Source: Stenogyne calaminthoides (taxonomy: Eukaryota > Streptophyta > Magnoliopsida > Lamiales > Lamiaceae). Taken from it: 64,000 nt of DNA. Positions 11,034 through 22,051 of the stretch are shown here, one piece after another. The first letter of the stretch is position 1. Each line of letters starts with the position of its first letter. A program made the translations under genes and the position numbers. Location: positions 5,790,406 through 5,854,405 of the forward strand of contig JBBCBC010000027.1 in NCBI GenBank assembly GCA_037126765.1, read 5' to 3'. The notes under the pieces are model-generated. The model searched no databases. It was given only the letters and a program-made list of their open reading frames with translations, and had not been told where the DNA came from.

Positions 11034-12880
11034 TGTTGGGGAATTAATTGCCCGGATCTATTCGGGATGAATATTTTAAATACAAATTTAATTCTAACAA
11101 TTATTACTAGCATGAATTAATCCTGTATTAATTCAAATAATAATTCAACAACAAATCATGCATATAAACAGTTCACATAAATCCTATGCGGAATTGCTAC
11201 CGGTTTACGTGAACTAACCTCTCGGAGTGACAACCGTTGAGAAGATGGATCCCGTTCACACGAACACACCAAAAGACCTTCTCAAGTATTCTCTTATCCT
11301 TGTTCAACAATCCGGTGGTAGGAGCTCGCGAACAATTTAACAAAAGGGAAAAATAAAATTATGTTTCACCACCTTTGTGGATTTCTAATTTTTTCAACAC
11401 ATGAAATTGCACTTGGGGATGAAAAAATCATCCCCTATTTATAAGAGGGTGATGGCCGATTTTTTGCTAGGAAAAAAGGGAGAGAAAATCTCTTTCTTGA
11501 TCTCCAAGAAATCTTGAATATATATCTCATATATTCTTTTCTCCTTAATTAAAATTTTCCATAAAAATCCCACTCTCTTATTGTTATGGTATTTTCGAAA
11601 TTTTAGGATAACGATTCCAAGATTTGGATCTTCTTGATTTTATGAGATATACTTGTATTCCAAGAATACATATCTTCCATAATATCTTTTCAAGAAAATC
11701 AAGAAAATCTTTCTTTCCCTTTATTTCTCATAATTTTCGAAATTTCCCAACAAATAGCCAAGTGGGAGATTTCTTGAATTTAATGAGATAATCTTGTATT
11801 CCAAGAATACTTACCCTCATTCCATAACAAAATTCAAAGAAAATTTTTCTCCCTCTTTTATTTGTATTTTTCGAAAAATTGGAAAAAATAAGCAACCATA
11901 ATTTATTTTATTTTAAACACCTTTTTCAGTTATTGGACATTATGTTTGGGCTACTTGAGGGGCCTTTAGGAGAATTAAGATTGAACCTTCTAATGAACTT
12001 TGAATATCTAACATTGAGCCACAATATTATTCAAGCCCATAAATATTAATTAATCCCACTACATAATTAATATTGCACTATACATCTTAACCCATATTAC
12101 TGTTAATATGGCTCCCGGTTATTATTTCCCGTGTTTAAGATTATCCAGCCCATTAATTAATTCAAGGCACTGAAACAACTTTCCTTTAATTAATATCTTT
12201 TGTCCTTGGTCAAGGAACGGTTCAATATTATTATCCATACCGGAAACTAATTCCACTTGCAAGATTTGGTATGATAAATCTTATGAACCTCCCAAGGGGG
12301 AAATCGAACAAGCGTACTTGCACACGATTCTTCGTATTAAATCTTAGCAATTGCATGTGACCAATAATATTTCCCAAGATATAAAGTATTGAATCTCATT
12401 GATTCTCTATCCGTCATAAGTCAAGGTAATAATTACTAGCCACACACGATCCTATTTGAGGGATGAAGATTAAGAAATAACGAACCACTGTCTAATTCTT
12501 CACAATTCAGTGCTGAAGAATTTATCCTCCTGTAGGTCCTATTCAGTGCATCAGTCATGCACCAGTGTAATCTCTTGGTCAAGACAAGCCAATCTGAGCC
12601 TTACACTTCAACCTTTCACGATGGATTGTTCATTTCCATCTAGGTCGTGAACAACGTAATTTTAATTACAAGGGACTATTAATTTAATCTTCTGTGATCT
12701 GGTATCACTAAATTAACTACAATGTAACACGTACTATTTATTGAACAGTTATGCAGTAAATATATGTAACATTCAATGATATTTAAAGCATCAGTGATAA
12801 ATAATTTATTTCAGTAAATAAGACAGAAATTCAGTTTTGTTATACAAAGTAAAAACATACTTTCCAGTATAACCCCAACA
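11034..12880 (-). repeat. 3' LTR of the nested Angela-like Copia
   Basis: This is 1847 bp, TGTTGGGG...CCCCAACA, and a base-by-base companion of 32938-34792 with scattered differences. On the minus strand it contains a TATA-like CTTATAAATAGGGG near 11435-11450. It is followed by the complement of the polypurine tract. Confidence 0.92.
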
Positions 12881-12900
12881 ATCTCTCACTTATACTCAAA
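12881..12900 (-). other. Polypurine tract of the nested Angela-like Copia
   Basis: On the minus strand, agtataagtgagagat immediately precedes the 3' LTR start TGTTGGGG. The equivalent tract at 38346 reads agtataagtgggagat. Between it and the RNase H stop (12998) is about 100 bp of untranslated sequence. Confidence 0.7.
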
Positions 12901-12997
12901 GTCTGCTTTTAAGAATACTACATCATATCTCGTGTAGTTCCTAATGCGTGACATCTAATGTCACCTACACGAACCTAATAATATCTCCCACTTATAC

Positions 12998-13531
12998 TCA
13001 AAGCAGATTGGCAACGGTCTTGACACCCATTCCTTCCACATGTCTCTCGAATGTGTTCTGAGACAGACCCTTTGTGAATGGATCTGCTAGGTTGTCTTCA
13101 TACGCGATCTTTGCCACCTCTATATCTCCTCTCTTAACGATTTCTCGTATACGATGGTATTTTCTTTCAATGTGTTTGCTGGCCTTGTGGGCTCTTGGTT
13201 CCCTTGAATTTGCAACTGCTCCGACATTATCACAGTAAACAGTGATTGTGCTGGGCAAATTCGGAACTACATCCAAGTCCACTAGGAAGTTCTTGTGCCA
13301 AACCGCTTCTTTCACTACCTTGCAAGCAGCTACGTATTCGGCTTCCATGGTAGATTCGGCGATGCATTTCTGTTTAACGCTTCTCCATGTCATGGCTCCT
13401 CTCCCCATGCAAAACACACTACCGGAGGTAGATTTTATGGAATCTAAGTCTGATTGGAAATCCGAGTCCGTGTAACCGATGGGGATTAGACTATCTGACT
13501 GATAAACTAACATTCTATCCCGAGTTCTTTT
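12998..13531 (-). pseudogene. RNase H of the nested Angela-like Copia
   Basis: The minus-strand frame carries the Copia RNase H domain: YTDSDFQSDLDSIKSTSGSV, STMEAEYVAACKVVKEAVW, YCDNVGAVANSREPRAHKA and YEDNLADPFTKGLSQ, ending VANLL. It is interrupted upstream at 13531 by the Sirevirus LTR, just inside the KRTRDRMLVYQ segment that links reverse transcriptase to RNase H. The protein is otherwise open, and very similar to 38457-39000. Confidence 0.88.
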
Positions 13532-14576
13532 TGTTGGTCCCGGTGCTAACGAGTCTCACACGTGTATTGGGGGGGAATACACGTGTTCAGTGATTTTTAA
13601 AACTTTTCTTTCATCGAGGTCGATTGGTCGTTGTCCCGATGATTTGGCTCGAGAAGCACAGACGCCTCGAGTCAAAGTCGATCGAGACAATGATCCCGAA
13701 ATTAACTTTCGGAAGCTTCGGAATTTTAACCGAGCCTCGAAGTTTTTCAGAGATCCTGAAATTTGCTGGATCGATATCTATCTTCTCAACCCTCGAGAGA
13801 GTTAGTTCAGTTTGGTAACTATCTGTTCTAGCTACTCAAGTGTGCGGAATGGTTGGCCTAAGTTTATACTCGTTTTTAGCTTTGTTGAATATCTTCCTTT
13901 TAATGAAACAACGATTAAGGCTGTGATCAGTTTGATGCAAGTTTAGTGAATTGATTCCAACTGAATATCAGTGAATTATGCTTTCAGTGAAAAACATGCA
14001 ACAAATAATAATGCAGTACAAAAAGCAAAACAACACAGCAATTATAGTGGTTCAGAGACTCAAGCTCCTACATCCACTCTCTCTGACCTTCAGAGAAATT
14101 CCTTAACCACTTCCTAAAGCTTTCTGGCTGACTCACTGCAACTTACTCACTTTTCTACTTCGAGTTTTCTGGCTGACTCACTGCAGCTTACTAACTCAAC
14201 ACACACAAGTGTTCAGACTACCACAAGTAGCTTACTAACTTCTTCTCTAGAGTTTTCTGGCTAACTCACTGTAGCTTACTAACTCTTTACAACTCCAACT
14301 CACCAACATACACACTCAACCTACCTTACAAAGGGTTTGGGTTTCTGGTTGGTTTCCAACTAGGATGAGATATCCTTTACAATAAGAACAATGCAAAGGC
14401 TAGGATATCTCTACTAAGCTTTGGATATATCTTATCAATCCAGGCTTAGTGAATGAGCTCTCTTCAATGTGAAACACTTGGGAAATTCTAGGTTTTTCGA
14501 GTACTTCAATTTGCAATAATACGAATGAGCTCTTGAGTTGCTTTCAAATTTCCATAACCTCTCAAGTAAAGGGTCA

Positions 14577-14590
14577 CTAGTATTTATAGG
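14577..14590 (-). promoter_or_regulatory. TATA-like box in the Sirevirus LTR
   Basis: The minus-strand CCTATAAATACTAGTG is conserved at the matching place in the other LTR (about 27240-27253). It is the only strong TATA-like motif in the shared portion, so it probably marks the U3/R core promoter. Confidence 0.5.
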
Positions 14591-15089
14591 CAACTTCACC
14601 AAGGTCACTCTTGAAAAACTATCCGTTGGAGGAGATATCTTCATGAGTTTCCTCTTACGGTGTTAGATGAACGACTATTTTTAGGGTTTGAATACTCTCT
14701 TGCATGTTTTAGGCAATATGCATTCATGTAGCCAATCACCACTTTTTGCAATCTGGAATATAGTACTACTGACATGCTTCAGTGACCTGTCGCTTTCAGT
14801 GTCAGTAAAGTACAGTGCTGTCTTCCTCTGATTGCTTCTTCTCTTCAGTAAATGTAGACAAACATAACGGCTCTTTTTGGTCAATCTCTCTGAATGAGAT
14901 AACCTTAAACAACACTTAGACTTAGTTCCTTTTGTCTGCATGTGAATGTCTTGGGCAATATCTATTTTTCTGAGTATCCGCATTTTTCTCAGTTTTGTAG
15001 TCTTCAGGTAGATATTATTCAGTGCCTCGGAACATTCAGGATATACTGAGTATTTAGTATCTTACTGAGTCTTCAGTAACTACTGGGTC

Positions 15090-15200
15090 TTCATTATTTT
15101 CTTGAGTCTTCAGTGTCTTCTGAGTCTTCAGTGTCTTCTGAGTCTTCAGTGTCTTCTGAGTCTTCAGTGTCTTCTTAGTCTTCAGTGTCTTCTGAGTCTT
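15090..15200. repeat. 18-bp tandem repeat in the Sirevirus LTR
   Basis: The unit gagtcttcagtgtcttct repeats about five times with few differences. Related units occur at 27725-27800 and, more loosely, at 28620-28800 in another Sirevirus LTR. The run coincides with the recombination junction at 27797. Confidence 0.85.
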
Positions 15201-15670
15201 TAGTGACATACTGAGTGTTCAGTGTCTTCGATGACATCTCGAGACTTGATGTCTTCGATGACATCTTGAGACTTCCGTTTCTTCGAAACCTTCTCGAGTC
15301 TTCGATTTCTTGAAAAAAATTATCGAGTCTTGGTTTCTTGAAACTTTCTATCGAGTCTTCGTTTCTTGAAACTTATCGAGTCTTGATTTCTTGAAAACTT
15401 ATCGAGTCTTCGCCATTTATCGAGTCTTCGCTTTCTAAATTTATCGAGTCTTCGTTTCTTGAAAACTTATCGAGTCTTCGTAATCTTCAAAATCTAACCC
15501 CGATCTATATCTCACGACTATACATGGTGCAGATAACATCCTGAACACTCTATACTGAATCCTGACTCAGACTATCAAGATTATCCTGAACATGTCATAC
15601 TCAGGGGTTTTGGGATCTAATCAAAATCCTCTTTATTAAATTCATCTCCCAACAATTTTCCCATTTTTGA

Positions 15671-15960
15671 TGATGCCAAAACCATCTTGTTACAAAAACA
15701 CCTAACCTATACTCAGGTTTCAATTTTTCTATTACAATCCAAAATGGCAAATCTCCCAACAATTTTACAACAAAACATAAGGCATATCAAACATAAAAGA
15801 CATGTAAAAAGATAATGATGCCAAAACCATCTTGTTACAAAAACACCTAACCTATACTCAGGTTTCAGTTTTTCTATTACAATAAAAAATGGTGAATCTC
15901 CCAACAATTTTACAACAAAACATAAGGCATATCAAACATAAAAGACATGTAAAAAGATAA
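15671..15960. repeat. 145-bp tandem duplication beside the 3' LTR, carrying extra LTR-boundary motifs
   Basis: Two nearly identical 145-bp copies (15671-15815 and 15816-15960) each contain ctcccaacaatttt. This matches the true LTR/polypurine junction at 15654 (ctcccaaca|atttt). The junction motif thus occurs three times in 300 bp. Multiple polypurine tracts are a known Sirevirus trait. Here the duplication is recent, as the copies differ at only a few bases. Confidence 0.9.
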
Positions 15961-16080
15961 TGAGATATTATCTTTGAGCATAAAGATAAATTTTCATTGA
16001 TTGTAAGATCAGAGTTACAGATTACAATGAAAATAAAAACAAAAAACAAAAGTACAAAGAGTCTTCAGTCTTCATCATCT

Positions 16081-19000
16081 TCAGTCTTCATCAACCTCAT
16101 CCTCAGGCACCTCCAGGTTGAACATCCCATAATATCTTTTCTTCAGTTCATCCCTTGCTTTGATGATGTCTGGGTTGTTTCCTGTCAGGCCAAGTTGGAT
16201 GGCATACTGAGCAATCTCTTGAGAAATGGCTGTCTCATTCACATAGCCATTCTCGAGTCTTGGAGCTGGGTAAGTATATGGACCAGGGGCAACTATCTGA
16301 GTATTACCTTCATCTGCTAAGTTTATCCAACTTTGCAGGTACTTAGGATAGAATGTCAACATGTATTCAATGAAGGCTTCATTCATATCCGAGCTGGTCC
16401 CCTCCATTCCCTCAGAATTTCATAGTAGAACCAGAAGGTTCTCTTTATCTCCTCCCACGCATCATTGAACTGAATAGGCATCCATTTGTCAATGTGTGGC
16501 CATTTCTGAGCTTTTTCAGTACCCCTCCTCTTGCTCAAGAACTTCTTGAAACCACTTCTTATTTTCGCTTCTTCTTCTTTTTTTTTTCACGATCACAAGA
16601 ACTCCTCGATCTGTATGCGCGGCGCTTTTCTTTTTCTTTTCAACTTGAAGTGTTTTCAGAGCTTTCTTTGTGTTGAAGACTTCTTTATCAGCTTCTTTAA
16701 AATCAATAATTAATTTCCTCTGAGTAGATTTGGAAGCTTTAGCTCTTTTCTTTTTCTCTTGCTCTACAAATGCCACAGCCTTTCTCTTGATAGTTTTGAC
16801 TTGTTCTTCACCGGCTTGGCTTGTTTCCACCATCCTTCTACCACTTAATTTCTCATAAATTGCTTCCTGAATAGTCTGCTCAGATACTTGAGTGTAGATA
16901 GGCTCTTCAGCTTCCTTGAATTTGAGCTTCTCAGTGGCTTCCACTTCTTTTAAGACATCAGCTATAATCTTCTCTTCAACTTTTTTATCAGCCTTTCTCT
17001 TCAAGGTCTGTACCAACAACTCACTAAGCTTGCCACTAGGCCTTTCCCCCTTTTTGGCACCATACCTTGGAAGAAGTTGAGAAAGTGTGGTATCCATATG
17101 ATATTGCTCTTTGCTAATACTTCGCACTTCCCCTGCCAACTGGTCATGCTCCTCTTCCAGCCTCTTCATATGATTTTTGGCTACTGAGAACTCTTCAGAT
17201 AGAGGTGCAAACTGGTGTGAGAAGATATTTTGCATCATCTCTGTCATCTTGGTCATGAGCATAGAGCCCATTTCCTCAACAGCTGTCTTGATCATTTGAT
17301 CATTCTTCTCAACCAGCTTGGCTTCAAGATATGTTGTCCTTTCCTGATACATGTGCTTCATCTCTACATCGAGCTCAACTTTGACTCCATCAACCTTTCC
17401 CTCCAAGGTAGTCATTTTATCAGCAAGAGATGTTTGAAGCTGCATCATGTCTGAAGATGAACTCAGTGTTTCCAACTTCTGAGGTTGGCTTGCCAATGTT
17501 CAATTTGAGCTATTTTCTCCACCATTGGCACCACCTTCTCTAATTTGTCCAAGACAGGACTGAAGTCAATCTTTGGAGTGTATAGAACTTTTTCCACCTG
17601 AGCTGGGTGCTCCACCTGAGCCTCAGTCTGCATATCAGACATAACCGATTTAAAGATATGAACTTCAGTAGCTTTGGCATAATGTTTAATAGTGCCAAAA
17701 GTTACCTGAAGAGTGCTAACTTCAGTCTGAGGATGTGAGATATCAGTCTGATCAGCATCAGTTTCCTTCTCCATTTGAGATTGCTTTTCAGCATCATCTT
17801 GTTGATCCCCCTCTTTATCTTGATCTTTAGAGCTGGAGGCATCAACATCAACTTCCCTCCTCTCAGCCACCTTCTTCTTGACTAGCTTATCAAAATCAGC
17901 AATTTTCATCCTGAGCTTAGTCTTTCTGAACCTAGAGAACTCTGTTAGCACAGCAGTCTCAACATTCCACCAGTCCTCTCCTCTGAAGGAGGCTATGTTC
18001 AGCATTTCTGGAAGAGTTTGATTCAGGATAAAGACTGTGGTCCTGAGTCTGATGAAGAGATCCTGAAGGTCAGGATATGAGCTTAGCTCAGGGTACGTAT
18101 CCAGAATGAATCGTTCCCCCTTGCTGCGCCACTCAGTCTCTTCTGCCTCTCCTTTCTTCAGCTTTGGGCTTTCAGGCTCAGTAGGATCAGATTCAGGTGC
18201 TGAGGGATTTAGAAAAGGTTCACTCAGGAGCGCATCTAAGTTCAATAGCTCCTGAGGTTCAGATTGTTTTGAGGACTGAACAGGTATCTCCTCAGTAGGA
18301 ACCTGAGGTCCCTTGAATATTTCCTGAGATATTTTATCTGAGCTCAGAGATGTTCCGAGAACCTCAGAGAAAACCTGTTCCTCAGTTTGTTCCTGTGCAA
18401 TAGTCACAACCTGAGCCAGAACTTGCAGTGGAGATTTTAGTCCATGCTGGCCCTCAGGTTGGACTTTCTCAGTGTCACTGACCTCCTCCTCAGTAATAGT
18501 TTGAAGTTTCCTGCGCTTCTGAGGGGCCAATGTTTTCTTCTTTACAGTCTCTCATTTTTCTCTCTTCACCTCCATCAGGGCTTTCCCCCTGGCTTGTTGG
18601 GCTTCATCAGCTCCTTCTTCAGTGGTCTCTTCCTGAGACTTTGAGCTTTTCTCCTTCCTTCCTTTCAAAGTCTTCTTAGTTGTAGGTGGCTTGAATAGAA
18701 TTTTTTACTTTGGAAAGGGTGAGGAATTAGCGAAGATATCCTCTTCTTCTCTGCACATCTCCAAGATGAATGCAATCTTAGTTGCATGAAGGATCTTCCC
18801 TTTGATAACAACCGATCCATTCACCTTCTGGACTTGCTTTGCTTGATCACTCACCACTTTGATTAAGTAATGTAACCAGTTGAATGCAGTGGTGGGTGAA
18901 TCTTCAATCGCCGCCATTAACCTCAACTTTGGCGTGTTGATCTGTTCAAAGCTGCCAGACCGACTCATGATGCATTTACTCACAATGTCTAGCAAAACTC

Positions 19001-19457
19001 GATACTTAGGCTTCAAATGCCTTTTATTCAAAGTTGCTTCGAACTTAACTGGATGCTCTGCAATCCTATCCAGATACTCTTGCTCCTTACCCATCATATA
19101 AACCGTAGGGTCTTCTCCTCTATCGCTCAATTCGTATATGGCATTAAGATTCTTAGGGATGATATACAATTCCTTAACAAAATCCACATACTTTGACTAA
19201 TGCTCTAAATGAGAAACTGTAATCTGCGATTCTATACAGTCCTCCTCATCTAATTTCAAATTAGAGATAAACTCTATTACCTCTTTTGCGTATTCTGCCT
19301 CTGGTTGATTCGCAACCAGGCAAGTGAGCTTCGCCAATCGAATCATGTGCAAAGCTTCTTCTTCGTGAGTCGCATTCGATGAGCTTTTGAGAGAAACGAC
19401 GTATTCATACCACAGTTTGTTAGAAATGGCAAGTTTATCGTATACAGAGAACGTCAT
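16081..19457 (-). pseudogene. Sirevirus accessory (env-like) gene
   Basis: Start ATG 19457 (MTFSVYDKLAISNK...). The N-terminal half (to about 18700) holds the block shared with the copy at 6285-8244: IYELSDRGEDPTVYMMG, NKRHLKPKYRVLLDIVSKC, PKLRLMAAIEDSPTTAFNW. A middle acidic/Lys-Glu-rich region follows (18530 to 17463). A long coiled-coil (17463 to about 17000, MQLQTSLADKMTTLEGKVDG...) leads to a basic stretch (EQEKKKRAKASKSTQRK, about 16740). The C-terminus ends YYGMFNLEVPEDEVDED at 16081. Full length would be about 1100 residues. Three stops (19197, 18705, about 18545), a frame change near 17480 and another break near 16410-16520 inactivate it. No signal peptide or membrane helix is visible. 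The function is unknown; the basic coiled-coil suggests a nucleic-acid or nuclear role, which is inference. Confidence 0.75.
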
Positions 19458-19579
19458 TTTTGAAGAATTTTTGATGAAGGGTTTTGAAAAGGATGATAAT
19501 TTCTGGGCAAATGAGAGTTTTTTGAAGCTAGGTGTTTTGAAGACGAAGGTTATTTGGAATTGGGCTTTGAAGGAAATCT

Positions 19580-19600
19580 TTAAAAGATATATAGGGTTTG
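19580..19600 (-). promoter_or_regulatory. TATA-like element upstream of the Sirevirus accessory gene
   Basis: The minus-strand AACCCTATATATCTTTTAAA lies about 130 bases before the ATG at 19457, followed by a pyrimidine-rich leader. The homologous gene at 8244 also has a TATA-like run upstream. Two independent copies with the same arrangement hint at an internal promoter for this gene. Confidence 0.42.
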
Positions 19601-19931
19601 ATTCATGGAAAATCGTATAGATGAAGAAATCGACAATTGAGATTAAACACCGACTAAATCGGGTATATGAAAGGACGATTTCACAAATATTACTCCCCAA
19701 ATTTAACCTTATTGGTGATTAATGAACAGTGCAATTAATTACTGTTCCTGCAGACCATTGACTTTCTTCGGAGATTTCAAAGGTCCCGCCCAAATATTCC
19801 TTTAGGTGTTTTGTTATTTATTGCTAATGATTACTGAGATTCAGTTAAACAATAAATGAGTTGCATGAGTCAATAATTCTTCTGACTAATTTTCTCCATC
19901 AGTCTTACTGAGTTTTGACCTTGATAAAATA

Positions 19932-20071
19932 TCAGTATAATACTGAGTACTGAGCGAGGTCAGTATAATACTGAGTACTGAGAAAGATCAGTATAGTACT
20001 GAGTACTGAAAGGGGTCAGTATGATACTGAGTACTGAACAAGGTCAGTATAATGCTGAGTACTGATCTTCA
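19932..20071. repeat. 28-bp x5 tandem array with internal palindromes
   Basis: Units start at 19932, 19960, 19988, 20016 and 20044, exactly 28 bp apart. Each contains an inverted repeat cagtat-a-atactg followed by agtact. The changes between units fall mostly in the gcgagg/aaagat spacer, while the palindrome is largely kept. It lies between the pol stop (20189) and the accessory-gene promoter region. Confidence 0.92.
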
Positions 20072-20188
20072 GGATATCTGAGTTTCCCAAGACTCAGAGT
20101 TCAGTACTTTCAATTTTATCCTGAGTTTCTCAGTAAAATCTTGAGAAAACTTCATGCATCTAAAAACCTTCCATTTTTCAGATTTGCT

Positions 20189-21510
20189 TTATACACCTGG
20201 ATCCAACATACCTAATTCAACTGATAGTTCCTGCAATCTTGATTCAGCCAAAGGTTTAGTCAAGATATCAACTCTCTGTTTATCAATATGAATTTTCTCC
20301 ATCCTGATGTCTTTCTTCTCAACATGATCTCTGATGAAGTGATGTCTAATATCAACATGCTTACATCTGGTGTGCAATACCATATTTTGTGTAATAGCAA
20401 TTGCACTATTATTATCACAAAATATAGGTACTTCATTGGCTATAATCTTATAATCCCTCAATTGTTGTCTGAGCCAAAGAATTTGTGCACAACAGCTTCC
20501 TGCAGCCATGTATTCAGCTTCAGTAGTACTTGTTGCTACTGAGGTTTGTTTCTTTGAAAACCATGATATCAATTTACTTCCAAGGAATTGACAAGTTCCT
20601 GTGGTAGACTTCCTGTCAATTCTACATCCTCCATAATCAACATCTGAATAACTAGTTAATTCAAGGTTATCATCAGCTGGATACCATAATCCTCTATTCA
20701 CAGTGCCTTTAAGATATTTCAGAATCTTTTAGGCAGCCTCCATGTGACTAGCCTTAGGATTAGCTTGGTATCTTGCACATATCCCAACAGCAAATGTTAT
20801 ATCAGGCCTACTTGCTGTGAGATATAGCAGTGATCCAATGATCCCTCTATAATCAATGTGATTTACTGATTTGCCTTCAGGATCAGGATCCATCTTGTAG
20901 TTAGTATTCATAGGAATTCTAACTGCATTGCAATTCTGTACACCATACTTTACAATCAGATCTCTGGTGTATTTTGCTTGATTGATGAAAATTCCTTCCT
21001 TAGTCTGTTTCACCAAAAGTCCAAGAAAGAAATTCATCTCCCCCATCATTGACATCTCAAACTTTCCTTTCATCAGGGTAGAAAATTTTTCACACAACTG
21101 ATGATTTGGAGATCCAAATATGATGTCATTTATATAAATCAAACAAGTAAGATGTCTTTCCCATCTTCTATCCTCAACAAAGTCCTATCAACAGCCTTTG
21201 ATAAAACCATGGTCGAAGAAGACGCCGAGAAAAGGGTATCATACCATGCTTTCGGTGCTTGCTTAAGACCATACAAGGCTTTTTCGAGCTTGTAAACTTG
21301 GTCATTCTGTCTTCAAACCGGAGGTTGTTCTACATAAACCTCTTCCTTAAGCACACCATTCGAAATGCACTTTTCACATCCATCCGATAGATCGTGAATT
21401 TCATGTGGGCAAGATATGCAAGAAACAATCTGATGGCTTCTAGTCTTGCAACAAAAGTGCAAAGGTTTCATCATAATCCAAGCCTTCTTCTTGGGAATAA
21501 CCTTGTGCAA
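20189..21510 (-). pseudogene. Sirevirus reverse transcriptase and RNase H
   Basis: The minus strand encodes decayed RT (LKEEVYVEQPPV about 21330; YKLEKALYGLKQAPKAWYD about 21270), the catalytic box as YINDIIFGS (about 21135, normally YVDDIIFGS), then YLTASRPDITFAVGICARYQ (about 20800). RNase H follows (SDVDYGGCRIDRKSTTGTCQ, STTEAEYMAAGSCCAQILWL, DNNSAIAITQN), ending LGMLDPGV at 20189. Loss of a catalytic aspartate disables RT. The region 21150-22300 is much more frame-broken than the flanks and shows the CG-for-CAG/CTG base pattern noted in findings, so some breaks may be sequence error. Confidence 0.85.
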
Positions 21511-22051
21511 CTAAATTTCTTGCCTTGTTTCTCACAATGTTGTTGTTTTCATCTCTCTTATTCTTGAACACCCACTTAGTTCCAATCACATTGTGCCTCT
21601 TGTTCATCCATCTTTAGCTCCCAAACTTCATTCCTTGAGAACCGATTCAATCTTCTTGCAAAGCAAGATTCCAAAAAGAATCTTGTAGAACTTCTTCAAT
21701 CTCAGTAGGTTCTTTTTTAGATAGGAAGCAGCAGAATAAAGCACTTTTACCATGGAACCTTCTTGTTTTTGACACCATCCGATAGATCACCCACAATCCG
21801 ACTTGTAAGATGACTATCCAACCATTTTCTCCTGATGTTCCCCTTCAATAGTATCCTCAATATTAGAAATGTTAGGTTCGGTAGTAGTTCATTAAATTCA
21901 GGAACAACGAGAAAGGAGAAAGAGAATCATCTTCCTCGGGGAAATTCCATTCGAACATTATTGTCGAGAGACATTTGTTCCCCCTTTGGTTTATAGATTC
22001 AGAGTTTGCCTCACCGTGACCACATCTTTATCGGCATTACATACCCGAGTC

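Larger units (their letters stand above)
13532..15654 (-). repeat. 3' LTR of the Sirevirus
   Basis: This is 2123 bp, TGTTGGTCCC...CTCCCAACA on the + strand. Bases 13532-15100 match 26189-27760. On the minus strand a TATA-like CCTATAAATACTAG lies at about 14577-14590. It contains an 18-bp tandem run (15090-15200, gagtcttcagtgtcttct). From 15220 on, a segment rich in tcgagtcttcg has no counterpart in the right LTR, because that part of the right LTR was replaced. Confidence 0.88.

Noticed and set aside
12998..13531. RNase H as part of the Sirevirus
   Set aside because: Its motifs match the Angela-like element at 38457, and it lies outside the Sirevirus LTR.
15090..15200. CRISPR-like regular repeat
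   Set aside because: The 18-bp units are directly adjacent without spacers, inside a plant LTR.
16516..19457. Calling the accessory gene a true viral envelope protein
   Set aside because: No signal peptide, transmembrane helix or furin-like site is visible; the charged coiled-coil composition argues against it.
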